A stretch of DNA of 29,054 nucleotides, taken from Coemansia sp. RSA 1804 (lineage: Eukaryota > Kickxellomycota > Kickxellomycetes > Kickxellales > Kickxellaceae). Positions 1-12,795 of this stretch are shown here, piece after piece; position 1 is the first letter of the stretch; each line of letters starts with the position of its first letter. Under the pieces are notes generated by a model that worked only from the letters and a program-made list of their open reading frames with translations, did not search any database and was not told the origin of the DNA. Made by a program: the position numbers and the translations under genes. Location: NCBI GenBank assembly GCA_027578815.1, contig JANBTH010000170.1:1-29054 (forward strand). The letters run 5' to 3'.

Positions 1-1045
1 AACATTTTCCGCATATGATTTACATACAACAAAACCACACATTATTTTCTTTTACAAGATATTTTCTTTTTTCTCTTCTTTACAGTTTACCCACTTAGTC
101 GTTTATACTCTTTTAGACATTTATTGTTTTTGGCTTTCTATCTAAAACATCCAACTTTATCAGTTACAGTCAATAAATTTGCTTGCACTTTTTGCATTAT
201 TATGACAAATGTTTATTTAATAAAACATATAAATAATATTTTAGCAGCAGATAGTTAAAACATGGCTATCAATTAGCCTTATATCAATGGACATTCAATG
301 GTCACGCCTCTAAAACTATACTTATCGTGGAATTATGATTTCTTGCATACATGTGGATCTACTACATAGGGCTGACTGGATATGAAAAAGCAATAACGTT
401 CTATGCAGTACCTATACACTTTGCAGCTATTGGAATGCAGATTATGTTTTACTTTTAATGTGTTCAACAAAGCAAGCTGCAGGCGCCACTATTCTGCCTC
501 TGTGTTTATTTTATTTGTTATATTACCAGTGCATTCATTTATTGACGTCTATGAGGCTTTGAAGTGGCTTGGACACTAAATCAGTTGCAACTACATGTGC
601 GCAAAAAATTGATTGTTTGTTGCCAGAAAATGGATAAAACGCAGCCAACATGGTATTTTTGGGGTTTAGGCAGATAACAGTATGGGCGCCAGGCAGTGCA
701 GTTGTCATCCATGACAAGATAAAGAAGACTACACGACGGGTGTATAGAATAGTTGACAGGGCTTCTCTTTCCGTAGAATTCCATTTTAGCTTTGTAAAAC
801 GTGTATTACTTTTTATTTATGCCATTATTCTTTCAATTATTTCATTTGGTATCACACCCTAAACTAAAGGTATAAGAGGGTATAAAGTATATGCAAGAAT
901 ATCTTCACGTTTGAAAATAGCTATATTAAACAAGTAAATACTGTTGCTTTTAGAATACAATACTATTTCCTACCATTTAAAACATTCTTTGTAGACAGAT
1001 ATCGAGCTTTTGACAACGAGCAAAGACATATAGTATTATATCAGA
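1..1045. other. AT-rich intergenic region upstream of the FAS gene
   Basis: No coding sequence is recognisable here. The stretch is markedly AT-rich compared with the synthase gene that follows. Open frames are short (60 to 70 codons), overlap on both strands near 535-862, and match no family I know. The last few hundred bases should hold the promoter and 5' leader of the synthase gene, including two close GGTATAA-type boxes around 869-887. In-frame upstream of the chosen start codon there is a TAG at about 1031, which limits the coding region on that side unless an unseen upstream exon exists. Confidence 0.7.
881..887 (+). promoter_or_regulatory. candidate TATA box of the FAS gene
   Basis: TATAAAG lies about 160 bases before the start codon, just after a similar GGTATAAG at about 870. 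The sequence and distance suit a fungal TATA element, but AT-rich spacers produce such motifs often, so this is only a candidate. Confidence 0.3.
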
Positions 1046-4000
1046 ATGGCTGAAATCGAAAATAAATTTCAGGCCGAGTCTGTTGCAATCAATGTCAAGC
1101 TATCTGACCCAGAAGGGGACGCTACGTTTATGTTGGAAGTTGTTCTTCATGAGGGCGTCGTAGTAGAGGTCAAAGAGATATTCAAAGGATTCGTGAAGAC
1201 GCTGGATTCAGAATCCAGCATCATAAGCACTGTTGTTCTGGAGGCATTGTTCATGAGCTATGCCGCATCGTTACCCACAACAAGCCATACTGTATTAACT
1301 GAGCTCTTTGGTGGATTTGAAGCAAGATATTGTTCAGAGGCAAACATCCACGCAAGCATATGTGACGGGAATATTGACGAGGAACAAGTGCAGTCAGTAC
1401 TGCAGTCATATTATGCGACACAGGATAGAGTATATGGCAGCAAGATGCAGCAGAAGCCATTGCCAGCATTGTTTTCGTCAGTAGAGATTAAGCTGGTGGG
1501 GCTATTCCGTGGGCAAGGTGCAATGGATAATTATATTGAGGAAACTCGAGCGATATACACGACATATGGCCCACTTGTCAAGGACTTTGTAGGGCAGATG
1601 AATGAATTTCTAGGCAAAGAGTGTGCGGACCCCCGGGTTTCGGCATTATATAAGCACGGTCTAGATGTCCATAGCTGGATCACAAACCCCAAAGAGGAGC
1701 TTCCTAGTACTGAGTACCTTCTCTCTGTGGCAGTCTCCATTCCAGTGGTTGGTTTGACACAGCTAATGCAAATAGTGGTTCTTTACAAAACGCTGGGTAT
1801 AGCGCCTGGAGAGCTTGCGGCATCGTTTAAAGGTTAGTAGCTGAGTATGTTCTCTACACTGCTCAAGCAATGCGGCGTTGGAAGAAGTAGAAATGAAAGA
1901 GGAACTTAAACAGCTAATTAAACTGTATAATTCTTGTTTTCGTATTTATAGAGCTCGCAGGGCATAGTCAAGGAATCTCTACAGCAACAGCGTTGTCAAT
2001 GGCTACAGACGAGGAGTCGTTCTACGACATTGCCAAGAAGGTGCTTGGGCTCTTAATGATCACAGGCATATTTCCGCAAAAGGACTATCCACCAGCGAGA
2101 GTTGAAGAAAAGTCGAGTGCCACAAGCGGCATTGGTCAGAGCCCAACGTCGATGGTGTGTGTGCTAAAGCTTACACGGACACAGCTACAAAGGGTTATTG
2201 ACCAACACAACATAAAACAAAAGACACCAGCAATGCACACGTACATAGCGCTTGTAAACGGAGACCGATTTTTCGTGGTTTCTGGGGTCGTATCTTCGGT
2301 TGCCCAGCTTGTTAGACGGCTGGTCGCGGTTTACGACGCCGAAGGCATAGACCAGTCGCGAATAAACTTTTCTCAAAGAAAGCCCAGAGTAATGATAAGC
2401 TATGTCAGCATCAAGGCGCCTTACCACTGCGTACTCCTGAAACATGCTGTTGAGAAGGCGCAGGAGTACGCAAAAGCCAAAGGATGGCAGCTCGACGCAC
2501 GAGGGATGAGATGCGCTGTGCGTGCCAACGACGATGGGCACGATATACGCACTGAAGCAAACCTTACAGATTATCTGCTGGAAAGCATGTGTGTGCTCCC
2601 GGTTGACTGGCCACTTGCGGTTCGCAGCACTTGCGCAACGCATATGGTGGATTTTGGGCCAGGCGGAGTCAGTGGATTTGGCGAGATAAACTTCCGGATC
2701 CTGGAGGGCCGCGGCGTGTCGCTGATCTGTGCCGGAATAGCTAGTAGTAGTAAAGGAGCGGCAATTGCGTCGAGGGCCGATTTGTATAAGTTGAATGTGG
2801 GGGATCTAAGGAGAGCAAGCGACTGGGGCCGCGACTTTGCACCGCGCCTTGTGCGCACAGAGTCTGACGGCAAGATCCACATTGACACGCCAATGAGCCG
2901 TCTTCTGGGCAAGCCTCCTGTCATGGTTGCTGGCATGACGCCCTCGACCATCAGCGACGTCTTTGTCTCCGCTGTGATGCGTGCCGGGTACCACATTGAG
3001 CTGTCCGGTGGTGGACACTTCAGCGAGCCCATGCTGCGCGACAAGGTCGACAAGATCCTCAAGTCAGTTGATCCAGGCCTTGGTATCACGATCAACTCAA
3101 TCTACGTGAATCCGTTCCTGTGGAACACACAGTATCCGGCAGTGCAGCGGATGAGGCGCGAGGGCATTCCCATGGAGGGCTTGTGCATTGGTGCTGGTGT
3201 GCCATCCTTTGATGTGTGCAATGAGATCATCGCCAGCATCCGTGCGGTTGGGTTCCGCCATATTGGCTTGAAGCCCAGCTCGGTATCCACGATTCGCCTG
3301 GTTATCAAGATTGCACAAGCCAACCCTGACTTCCCGATTCTCTTGCAGTGGACCGGCGGCCGTGCTGGTGGCCACCACTCGTTTGAGGACTTCCATCAGC
3401 CCATTCTTGAGACGTATGGTGCAGTACGTGCCCAGAAGAACATTGTTCTTGTTGCCGGATCCGGGTTTGGCGGCGTCGATGACACGCTTCCCTATCTCAC
3501 TGGAGAGTGGAGCAAGCGCTTTGACTGTGCGCCGATGCCATTTGACGGGTGCCTGTTTGGCTCGCGTGTCATGGTTGCTCAGGAGGGCAGTGCATCGGAT
3601 TCGGTCAAGGCAGCAATTGTAGCAGCACCGGGTATTGACGACTCGGAGTGGGAGAAGACGTACAAGGGTCCTGCTGGAGGCATCGTCACAGTGCTCTCAG
3701 AGCTTGGCGAGCCTATCCACAAGATAGCAACGCGCGGTGTGCTGTTCTGGAAGGAGATGGACGACACCGTTTTCTCGCTGCCACGCGACAAGCGTCTGCC
3801 TGCGCTGCTGGCAAAGAAGGAGTACATTATCAACCGTCTTAACGCAGACTTCCAGAAGCCGTGGTTCGGCAAGAAGGCCGATGGCTCGAATGCGGATCTT
3901 GAGGAAATGACCTACGCTGAAGTAGCTAACCGTCTGCTTGAGGTGCTGTATATCAAGCACCAGTCGCGGTGGATCGATGTCACCATGCGCAACCTTGTTG

Positions 4001-7000
4001 GCGACTATCTGCTGCGCATGGAGGAGCGTTTTATTTCCAGCGAGAGTGCGGCCACGCTGCAGTCGTTTAACCAGATCAACGAGCCATTTGCCCAGGTCAA
4101 GGCTATTCTTGACCAGTATCCAGAAAGCTATACACAGCTGCTGGCAAGCGAGGATATCCAGTTCTTCATCAACCTGTGCATGCGGCCGGGACAGAAGCCA
4201 GTTCCGTTCATTCCACTTATGGACAAGGACTTCCACATCTGGTTCAAGAAGGACTCCTTGTGGCAGGCCGAGGACGTCGACGCCGTTGCAGACCAGGATG
4301 TTGGTCGTGTGTGCATTCTTCAGGGTCCGGTAGCTGTGCGCTACTCAACCAAGGCCAACGAGCCAGTCAAGGAGATCCTCGACAACATCTACAACGGACA
4401 GATTGCGTCCCTGCTTGAGCGCTACTACAGTGGCGACGAGTCCAAGGTCCCTGTTGTTGGCTACATCGGAAAAGCGCCAGCAGCGTATCCTGCTCTGCCT
4501 CATGTGCACACTGAGGTTTCGGCGACTGAGCGCATCTACACGCTGCCCAAGAACAAGGCGCAGCTTCCTGAGACTGAGGCGTGGCTTGAAGTGCTGGCTG
4601 GCAGCGAGCAGACCTGGCTTCGTGCGTTCCTGACTACATTGATTGTTGTGCAGAACTACAAGTATGAGACCAGCATTGCACAGCGTGTGCTTGTTCCGCG
4701 GCCAGGACAGGTTGTGAAAGTTGCGCTTGACGAGAGCAGATGCCCCACGGGTGTTGAGATTACCGATGAAAGTGGATATAAGGCGCTTGACTTTGCGATT
4801 GACAGTGACGGCGTAATCCACTTCAACATGCACTCGTCGCCACGCGGTGCCGTTTGCACATTGGAGCTATTGTTCCGGTACCAGGCCAGCATGTCGTTTG
4901 CGCCTATCCACGAGGTGATGGAGGGCCGCAATGAGCGCATTAAGCGCTTCTACGCACAAGCGTGGTTTGAGAACAGCAGCGAGGGAATAAAGCTCATCGG
5001 GCAGAAATGCTGTGGCGCAACACACACCAGTACGCCGTTTGTTGTTGGGTGGGATGATGTAGTTGCGTTCTGCAGCGCAACTGGCGGCATTCCCAGCAGA
5101 CATGTTGCGTCGTGGGACGGCGAAAGCACCCAGGCGCCGCTCGACTATGCGATGCGAGCATTCTGGCCAGCGCTGTGCAAATGTCTCATGACTCAGACGT
5201 GCGATGGCGACCTGACTAGGCTGGTGCATCTATCAAACGCATTTCGCCTGCTTCCGGGCGCGCGTGGAGGACTGCGCACGGGCCAGACGCTGCACAGCGA
5301 GGCGCGCATAACCAGTGTGCGCGACGGCGATGCGGGACGCAGCGTGGTAGTGCAGGGCGTGGTGGTTGCGGATGGCTTCGCAGCGGTGGAGATTGTTACA
5401 TCGTTTTTGTTCCGCGGCCACGCACCAGACTTTGGTTCCAACTTCACACACACACGTGAGCAGCCGGTCTTCCTGACGCTCGACAGCAGAAACATTTTGG
5501 CTTTGCTCAAATCAAAGGAGTGGTTTGTTCCGCGATCTGGCAACGGCATCCATGTGGGCCAGACCCTCAGATTCAGTCTGGAGTCGCACCATCGCTTCTG
5601 TTCGGCCTCTGCTCTCGCGCACACTGTTTCGTTTGGCGCCATCCACGCCCAGGAGAGCAATGACGAGTGGACACATGTGGCGGATGTTGACTACGAAAGC
5701 AGCGCAGTGCGTCAAAACGCAGTGGTCGCTTTCCTGAAAAGCCATGCCAACACAGTCGAAGCAACGATGCGCAGCCTGGACAGCGCGCAAGCACCGGCAG
5801 CAGACATGCCAACAGGCGTAGTGGTGGCAGCGGCCAGCCACGAGTACGCTCAAGCTTCGGGAGACCACAACCCAATCCACACGAGTGAGCTCTTTGCCGC
5901 GCTTGTTGGGCTGCCAGGTGCAATTGTGCACGGCATGTGGACCAGTGCAATGGTCCGGGCTGCTGCTGAGGATGCAGTGGCCGATGGCGATGCAACGCGG
6001 ATGGTGGCATTCAGCGCAGCGTTTGTCGGAATGGTACGCGCTGGCGACCGGCTTGAGACGCGTGTGCGTCGCACTGGTCTTATCGACGGCCGCTTGGTGT
6101 TTGCAGTTGAGGCAACTCGAGCCGACGGCTGTCTTGTTCTCGAGGGGCTAGCCGAAGTAGAGCAGCCAGCAACAGCCTTTGTGTTTGCTGGGCAGGGTGC
6201 ACACGAGCCGCACATGGGAATGGAGCTGTACTTGCAGTCGGCGGCGGCACGCAGCGTGTGGGACTCAGCCGATCGCTTCATGCGCTGCACCTATGGTGTG
6301 CCGCTGCTTGACATTGTGCGGAATAATCCACCAACGCTGACGGTGCATTTTGCTGGCAAGAGAGGTGCAGCCGTGCGCGCCAACTATCGCGCAATGGCCT
6401 ACGAACACAGCAGACATGACGGCTCGCGCCTTGTAAGCAGACCACTGTTTCCTGAGATTACTGCCGACGCCGAGTCCTTCACCTTCTCACATCCACAGGG
6501 CCTGCTGTACGCTACGCAGTTCACGCAGCCCGCAATGCTTGTCTGTGAGGTTGCTGAGTTTGCACACCTGCAGTCCTGCGGTGTTGTGCCTGCCGCTGCC
6601 ATGTTTGCCGGCCATTCACTCGGCGAATACGCCGGACTTACCGCCATTGGCCGTTTATTCAGGCCTGAGACCGCCGCAGACATTGGCTTCTGTCGCGGCC
6701 TGACAATGCAGCAGGCCGTCCGCCGTGATTCCGCCAGCCACACATCAATCTATGGCATGGTTGCTGTTAACCCAATGCGTGTTGCGCAATCCTTCACACC
6801 TGAGGATCTAGCGCTGGCTGTTTCTGCTATCACCCTGCACGGCGATTACGACGGACTGCTCGAGATTGTCAACTACAACGTGCGGGATATGCAGTATGTT
6901 GTGTCTGGTGAGCTGGTTCTGCTTGAGGCGCTAAGCCAGCTGCTTGATGTGTTGTCTGGCGATATCCACCGCACCGGTGCTGCTGTGCCGCCAAAAGCCA

Positions 7001-10000
7001 TGGCTCAACTTGCTGCTGCTGCTGTATCCAATGCGCGTGCACGCAAGGAGCGCGATGGCACGCATTTTGAACTTCGCCGTACACACGCAACAATTCCAGT
7101 ACCAGGCGTTGATGTTCCTTTCCACTCGAGCCTTCTATACGACGGCGTGTGGTCTTTCCGCAAAATGCTTCGCTCCAAGATCCAGCCGCACGAAGTTGTG
7201 GTGGAGCGCCTGCGTGGCCGCTACATTCCAAATCTCACAGCCCAGCCTTTCGACATCACCCCTGCCTACATCCGCCGCGTCTACGAGCTGACTCACTCCG
7301 ATGCGCTTGGATCGCTGCTCAACTCTCTCGACATTGAAAGACTGGAGCTCGATGCTGGATACTGCCGGGACACCGCCTACACATTGCTAATCGAGGTCCT
7401 CAGCTACCAGTTTTCCTCACCCGTGCGCTGGATCGAGACTCAAGACGTTCTCGTGCGCGATCTGGGTGTAGCAAGATTTGTTGAAATCGGTCCTCGCAGT
7501 GTGTTGTCAAACATGTTACGCCGCACCCTCGATTGCTCTCTCTACAAGCTGGAGGGCTGTTCAGACTCTCTCAAAAACTCCCTTATTATTCTCTCCACGG
7601 CCTCAGACATGGATGCTGTTCTTTATAATAACCACACTGGCCCCGAGCTACCGCCATCTGCAGTCCAGGATAAGCTACTCCCAAGCACCGTCGCAACCTT
7701 GAATGTTGGCAGCAAAGCAGAGCCAGAGCCAGAGCCAGAACCCAAGTCAGAAGCACATGTTGTAGCTCCAGCTCTTCCCTCTGCAATGGATGTCAAGGAT
7801 GTTGCGGTCAAGCCACTCGAGGTTATCCAGGCACTTGTGGCACACAAGCTCAAGCAGAACATTGACGGAATTGATACCAGCCTAGCTATCAGGGACTTTG
7901 TTGGCGGTAAGTCGACGCTGCAGAACGAGATTGTTGGCGATCTGCAGAAGGAGTTTGGCGACCAGCTTCCAGAAAAGCCTGAGGAGATTCCACTATTAGA
8001 GCTTTCACAGGGCCTGTCTCCGCTAGATAAGCCGCTTGGTAAGCAGTCTCTAGGCCTTATTGCACGCTTGGTAAGCAGCAAGATGCCAGGCGGCTTCACC
8101 AAGGCGCAAATGTGCCAGCACCTCAATGCCAAGTATGGCCTAGGCCCTTTGCGCCAGGAGGGCGTACTGCTGGTTGCTCTTACCATGGAGCCCCCCTCGC
8201 GCTTAGAATCTGACAAGAGTGCCCACGTATGGTTGGATTCGGCTGCTAACGTCTACAGCAAGAGAACAGGCGTTGCTCTCCAGTCGCACCATTCGCTTGG
8301 ATCGTCGTCTGGGCTGAAGGTTGGCGGTGCCATAGCTACAATTAACAGCAGTGAGTTTATTGCTGCACAGACGGCCCAGAAGGCGTTGATCGAGCGCACG
8401 CTACAGACACTGGCTGCATATCTTGGAGCCATCTCCAATCTCGAAACAGATGATGCAACCCGGGCGATTCGGCTGACATCAACAGATAATAATTTAAAGG
8501 CAATTGAGTCAGCCACGGATCTAGATATGTTGGCGTCTGAGCTCGGTCCTGAGTTTATTGAGCAGATAAGGCCAGTCTTTGCGCCGCTCAAAGCACGCCA
8601 GTACAACTCGTTCTGGAACTGGGCAAGACAGGATCTTGCTGAGCTATATTACAACATAATCCAGGGTAAGGTCACAAAGATTGACCTCGGCCTAATGCCA
8701 AACTGCTTGAGGCTTGCCAATCGCTTTACACCAGGGGTTGTGCAGATGCTTCGGTATCTTGTCTGCTGTTCGGCAAATAAAACATCGGCAGGTCATGCTC
8801 TTGCTCACAAATATGGTACTAATCTTCTGAGCCAGTACATTGCTCAGGGAGAGGTTACCTTGCCAGCGTACCAGTTTACACAGCGGCTTCTTATGCCTTG
8901 TGTCGATATTGATAATTCAGGCAGGGTGTGTTATACTGAGATTTCTCGTCCGGGCGAAAAAGACATCCATGCCTATGTCCAGTGTATAACCGGCAGCGGA
9001 AGTGGGTTTGCACAACCAAGGACCAGAATAGACGCCGCTAGTGCACTCAATATGGCTCTGCAGAAGCTAGGACTTGCGGAAGAGGGAGGTAATAGCGCTG
9101 CTACACAGCGACAACATATAAATTTGCCTCCAATGGTCCATCTGTGTCGTAGAGTCTCCAGCCCTATTGTAGGCTGGGAGTATGATCCGGATCTGTCTGC
9201 CCAGTATTCCAATGCGCTCTTTGACATCTGCAACAACGGGTTGACACTCTCGGGAAAGCGTGCATTAGTTGTTGGCTGTGGCGAGGGATCAATTGGTGCA
9301 GAAATCCTAAAAGGGCTTCTTGAGGGCGGAGCACAGGTAATTGCAACCACCTCTAGATTCTCAGAAAAGACTGCAAAGTACTTCCAGTCACTGTACCAAA
9401 CACATGGGTCGAGGGGGGCATCTCTCACAGTAGTTCCGTTTAACCAGGCATCGCGCCAGGATGTCATTGGGCTTGTGGAATACATATATGGCAGCACCGA
9501 CCGAGGACGAGGTCTTGGATGGGATCTAGACTATGTGGTACCGTTTGCAGCTATACCTGAGTTGGGATGTGACATCACCGAACTTGGTTCGCGCTCGGAG
9601 GTTGCACATCGAGCAATGCTGACAAACACCCTCCGGCTGCTGGGAGAGATAGCCACACAAAAGGCAGCACGCAGACTGGACATGCATCCAACGCTGGCAG
9701 TTCTCCCTCTGTCGCCAAACCACGGCGCATTTGGTATGGATGGGCTGTACTCTGAGAGCAAAATCGGACTAGAGACGTTGATGTGCAGATGGCAGTCTGA
9801 AGCGCAGTGGCGGCCATATCTTTCGATGGCTGGCGTAGTAATCGGGTGGACGCGAGGCACAGGGCTGATGAGCGGCAATAATCTAGTCGCCGAGTGCGTC
9901 GAGAGAGGCGGTGTGCGCACATTCTCTGCAGCAGAAATGGCTTTTAACATCCTTGGTCTTCTGCATCCAACAATGTACGACCTGGCTACACAGGGCCCGG

Positions 10001-12507
10001 TGTGGGCCGACTTGGCTGGACGCTTCCAGTTCCATCCCGAAATCACGCGGTCTATTGTCGAGATGAGACAAGCTTTGGGCGAGATGGAGCAGATTCTAAA
10101 GTCCACAGCAGCCGGGGCACAGGAGGACTTTGGCAGCATGGCTGATGAGGATGCTGAGCGGGTTTACAAGCTACGCAAGGCTGAGGTGCTGTGCAACCAC
10201 CAGTTTAGGTTTCCAGCAGTCGCAACCTACGATGAGCTTGGCGAGCTGCGCCATCTCCAGGGTATGGTGAATTGCGACAAGGTTGTCGTTATCACAGGGT
10301 ATGGCGAGGTTGGGCCGTATGGCAACGCTGAGACGCGCTGGGAGATGGAAGCATACGGTGAGTTTTCGCTTGAGGGCTGCGTGGAGTTAGCGTGGATCAT
10401 GGGCTATATCAAGCACTTTAACGGCAAGCATAAGAGCACAAACAAGATGTATACAGGATGGATCGATGCAGCAACAGAGGAGCCAGTCGCCGACGCGCAC
10501 ATGAAGGCGCGCTACGAGAAGCAGATTCTCCAACATACGGGAATTCGGATTATTGAGCCCAGTTCCGCTGATGGATACGATCCGAGTAGAAAGTCGATGA
10601 TGCGAGAGCTGCAGATTGAACATGATATGGAGCCATTCGAGGCCACCGAAGACGAGGCCGCCCAGTTCAAATTGAGAAATGGCGATAGGGTGCGCGTGTG
10701 GCAGAAAGCAGATGGCGGCGCGTGGCTAGTGCGGCTTCTAAAGGGTGCAACACTCATGGTGCCCAAGGCGCTGCGCTTTGACCGCCTGGTAGCGGCTCAG
10801 CTGCCGGCGGGCTGGGATCCCGTGCGGTACGGAATTCCCAAGGAAATCGCCGATCAGGTCGATCCAGTCACGTGCTATGCTCTGGTAGCAACGGCGGAGG
10901 CGCTTGTTCGCTCTGGGCTCACCGATCCGTACGAGCTGTATGCTTACGTGCACGTGTCAGAAGTTGGAAGTGCGACAGGCTCAGCCCTGGGCGGCCAGCG
11001 CGCCACCAAAAGGGTGTTTATGGAGCGCGCATGCGATGCAGACCACCAGCCTGACATTTACCAGGAGAGTTTTCTGAGCACAATTCCTGCGTGGATAAAC
11101 ATGCTGCTCATGTCGTCGTCTGGTCCCATTAAAACCGCAGTTGGTGCCTGCGCAACCGGCGTCGTGTCAATTGAAGCTGCCGTCGATGCAATTCAGTCTG
11201 GAAAGGCCAGGGTAATGCTGGCTGGCGGCGCTGATGCCTTCAGCGAGGAGAGCAGCTACGAGTTTGCGCAGATGAATGCAACAAGCAGCGCTGTCGCGGA
11301 GCAGCAGTGTGGTCGCACACCACGCGAGATGTCGCGGCCATGCACTGACACCCGCAACGGATTTATGGAGAGTGAAGGTGCTGGAATTGTGACGCTGATG
11401 GCTGCGTCAACTGCGCTGGAGATGGGAGTGCCCATATACGGCATAATTGCCATGACAAGCACGGCAACTGACAAGGAAGGGCGTTCTGTGCCCGCGCCAG
11501 GGAAGGGAATCCTCACATCGGCCAGAGAAAGACCGCTCTTTGGCCCAGCCCCTCAGCTGCTGGATATTGGCTATCGACGTCGCCAGCTTGCTCTGCGTGC
11601 AAGCCAGATAAACGAATGGACGGCCAATGAGCGGGCGGTGGCAATGGAGGAATATGGCAAGGCTGATCAAGACATTCTCGATCCAAGTCTTGATGCTTCT
11701 ATTCACACGAATAGTCGTTCCAGCTTCTCATCTGCAATCCATCAGGCTGCACCCTTGGGTCCTGCAGCGGCTCTCAAAGAGAGACTCGAGATTCTTGAGA
11801 TAACGTCACAGCGGCTACATTCAGAGGCGCTGGACACGTGGGGAAGCGATTTTTGGAGGAGGCATCCGTACATAGCGCCTCTGCGCGGTGCTCTGGCAGT
11901 CTGGGGCCTGACTATCGATGACATTGGAGTCGCCTCTTTCCATGGCACATCCACAAAGGCAAACGATAAAAACGAATCTGAGATCATAGAGCAGCAGTTA
12001 AGGCATCTTGGACGGACGCCCGGAAATGTTGTATTCTCTATATGCCAAAAGTATCTCACCGGCCATCCAAAAGGCCCAGCATCAATGTGGATGCTTAACG
12101 GGCTCTTGCAGTCGCTGCGCACCGGGCTTATCCCTGGAAACCGCAGTGCGGACAATATTGCGCCAGAGCTTGAGCACTGCGAGTACATTGTGTATCCGTC
12201 GCGGTCAATCCAGACCGCAGGGATCAAGGCTGGCTTGCTAAAGTCCTTTGGCTTTGGCCAGGTTGGCGCCGAGTGCCTCGTGGTGCATCCAAACCGTCTC
12301 TTGGCAACCTTGACACAGAGCCAGCTAGAGCAATACAGACACAAAGTCGCTGCTAGGGAGGCCCGCTCCTACCGCTACTGGCATGACGTTCTTGTTGGTG
12401 CGCACACGCTGGTTCAGGTCAAAGAGAAGCCGCCGTATACGGCTGGCCAGGAAGAAGATCTGTACCTAGATCCTCTACGGCGCCTGACCCATGGCAATGC
12501 TCTATAG
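1046..12507 (+). CDS. FAS: type I fatty acid synthase, fused beta-alpha single chain, lacking the PPT domain
   Basis: Makes long-chain acyl-CoA from acetyl- and malonyl-CoA in the cytosol. Two exons, 1046-1832 and 1952-12507, give 3780 residues; yeast Fas1 plus Fas2 total about 3940. Domain order: acetyltransferase with GHSQG (Ser268); FMN enoyl reductase from about 573; dehydratase with SGDHNPIH (His1572); malonyl/palmitoyl transferase from about 1673 with GHSLGEYA (Ser1818); the Fas2 N-terminal equivalent (SPVRWIETQDV) from about 2075; an acidic EPEP linker near 2185; acyl carrier protein with GGKST (Ser2250); ketoreductase with YSESK (Tyr2862, Lys2866); ketoacyl synthase with GACATG (Cys3329), HGTST (His3593) and GHPKG (His3634). 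The chain stops just after EEDLYLDPL, where yeast Fas2 continues into its phosphopantetheinyl transferase, which is absent. The start is the first ATG after an in-frame TAG. All other catalytic motifs are intact. Confidence 0.96.
1833..1951 (+). other. intron of the FAS gene
   Basis: A 119-base intron with donor GTTAGT, acceptor TATAG and a CTAAT branch-like site at 1914-1918. The first reading frame hits a stop at the donor (GGT TAG), and the second frame is open well before its first ATG. Joining G at 1832 to AG at 1952-1953 forms a Glu codon and restores the conserved ELAGHSQG of the acetyltransferase nucleophile elbow. This is why the two long frames are called one gene. Confidence 0.93.
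7720..7743 (+). repeat. GAGCCA hexanucleotide repeat encoding an EPEPEP linker
   Basis: Four near-identical hexamers inside the synthase gene encode alternating Glu-Pro just before the carrier-protein domain. In yeast the matching position is a long Pro/Ala-rich flexible linker that tethers the mobile carrier protein. Here it is shorter and acidic. Confidence 0.8.
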
Positions 12508-12795
12508 CAACCCATAGAACAGACTATAGCATCCATCTCTAACTATATGCCAATGTTGAAAAAGCCAGTATTGGCTTGTACCAAATCCCACCTTTCGCAT
12601 TAATATTAAGCCTTTTACTATCTCATTTGTTTTTTCTTTCATTCACAATATATCCAGGCCACTCAGTCCATCTACGCGTAAAGACACTTTTCAATGCTGG
12701 AATACGATTTCCTAATGCGGAAGAAGTGGCAGGTTCAGCCTTAGTTATGCTTGCTAGTAATATCTTGTTCAGAGTACAAATTGATTCCATCTTTA
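12508..12795. other. convergent intergenic spacer between FAS and AP-2 sigma
   Basis: 288 bases between the stop codons of two converging genes, so it must hold both 3' ends. It contains a 78-codon open frame on the + strand (12576-12812) that overlaps the end of the AP-2 sigma gene. I see no phosphopantetheinyl transferase signature in it, so it is not a displaced end of the synthase. Confidence 0.7.

Noticed and set aside
535..862. Short overlapping frames near 535-862, considered as a decayed gene or transposon remnant
   Set aside because: No similarity to transposases or known proteins, and no terminal repeats were seen.
2185..12344. Many minus- and plus-strand open frames of 60 to 202 codons inside the FAS gene
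   Set aside because: They are shadows of a gene with strong codon bias; none has a domain and all overlap well-conserved FAS sequence.
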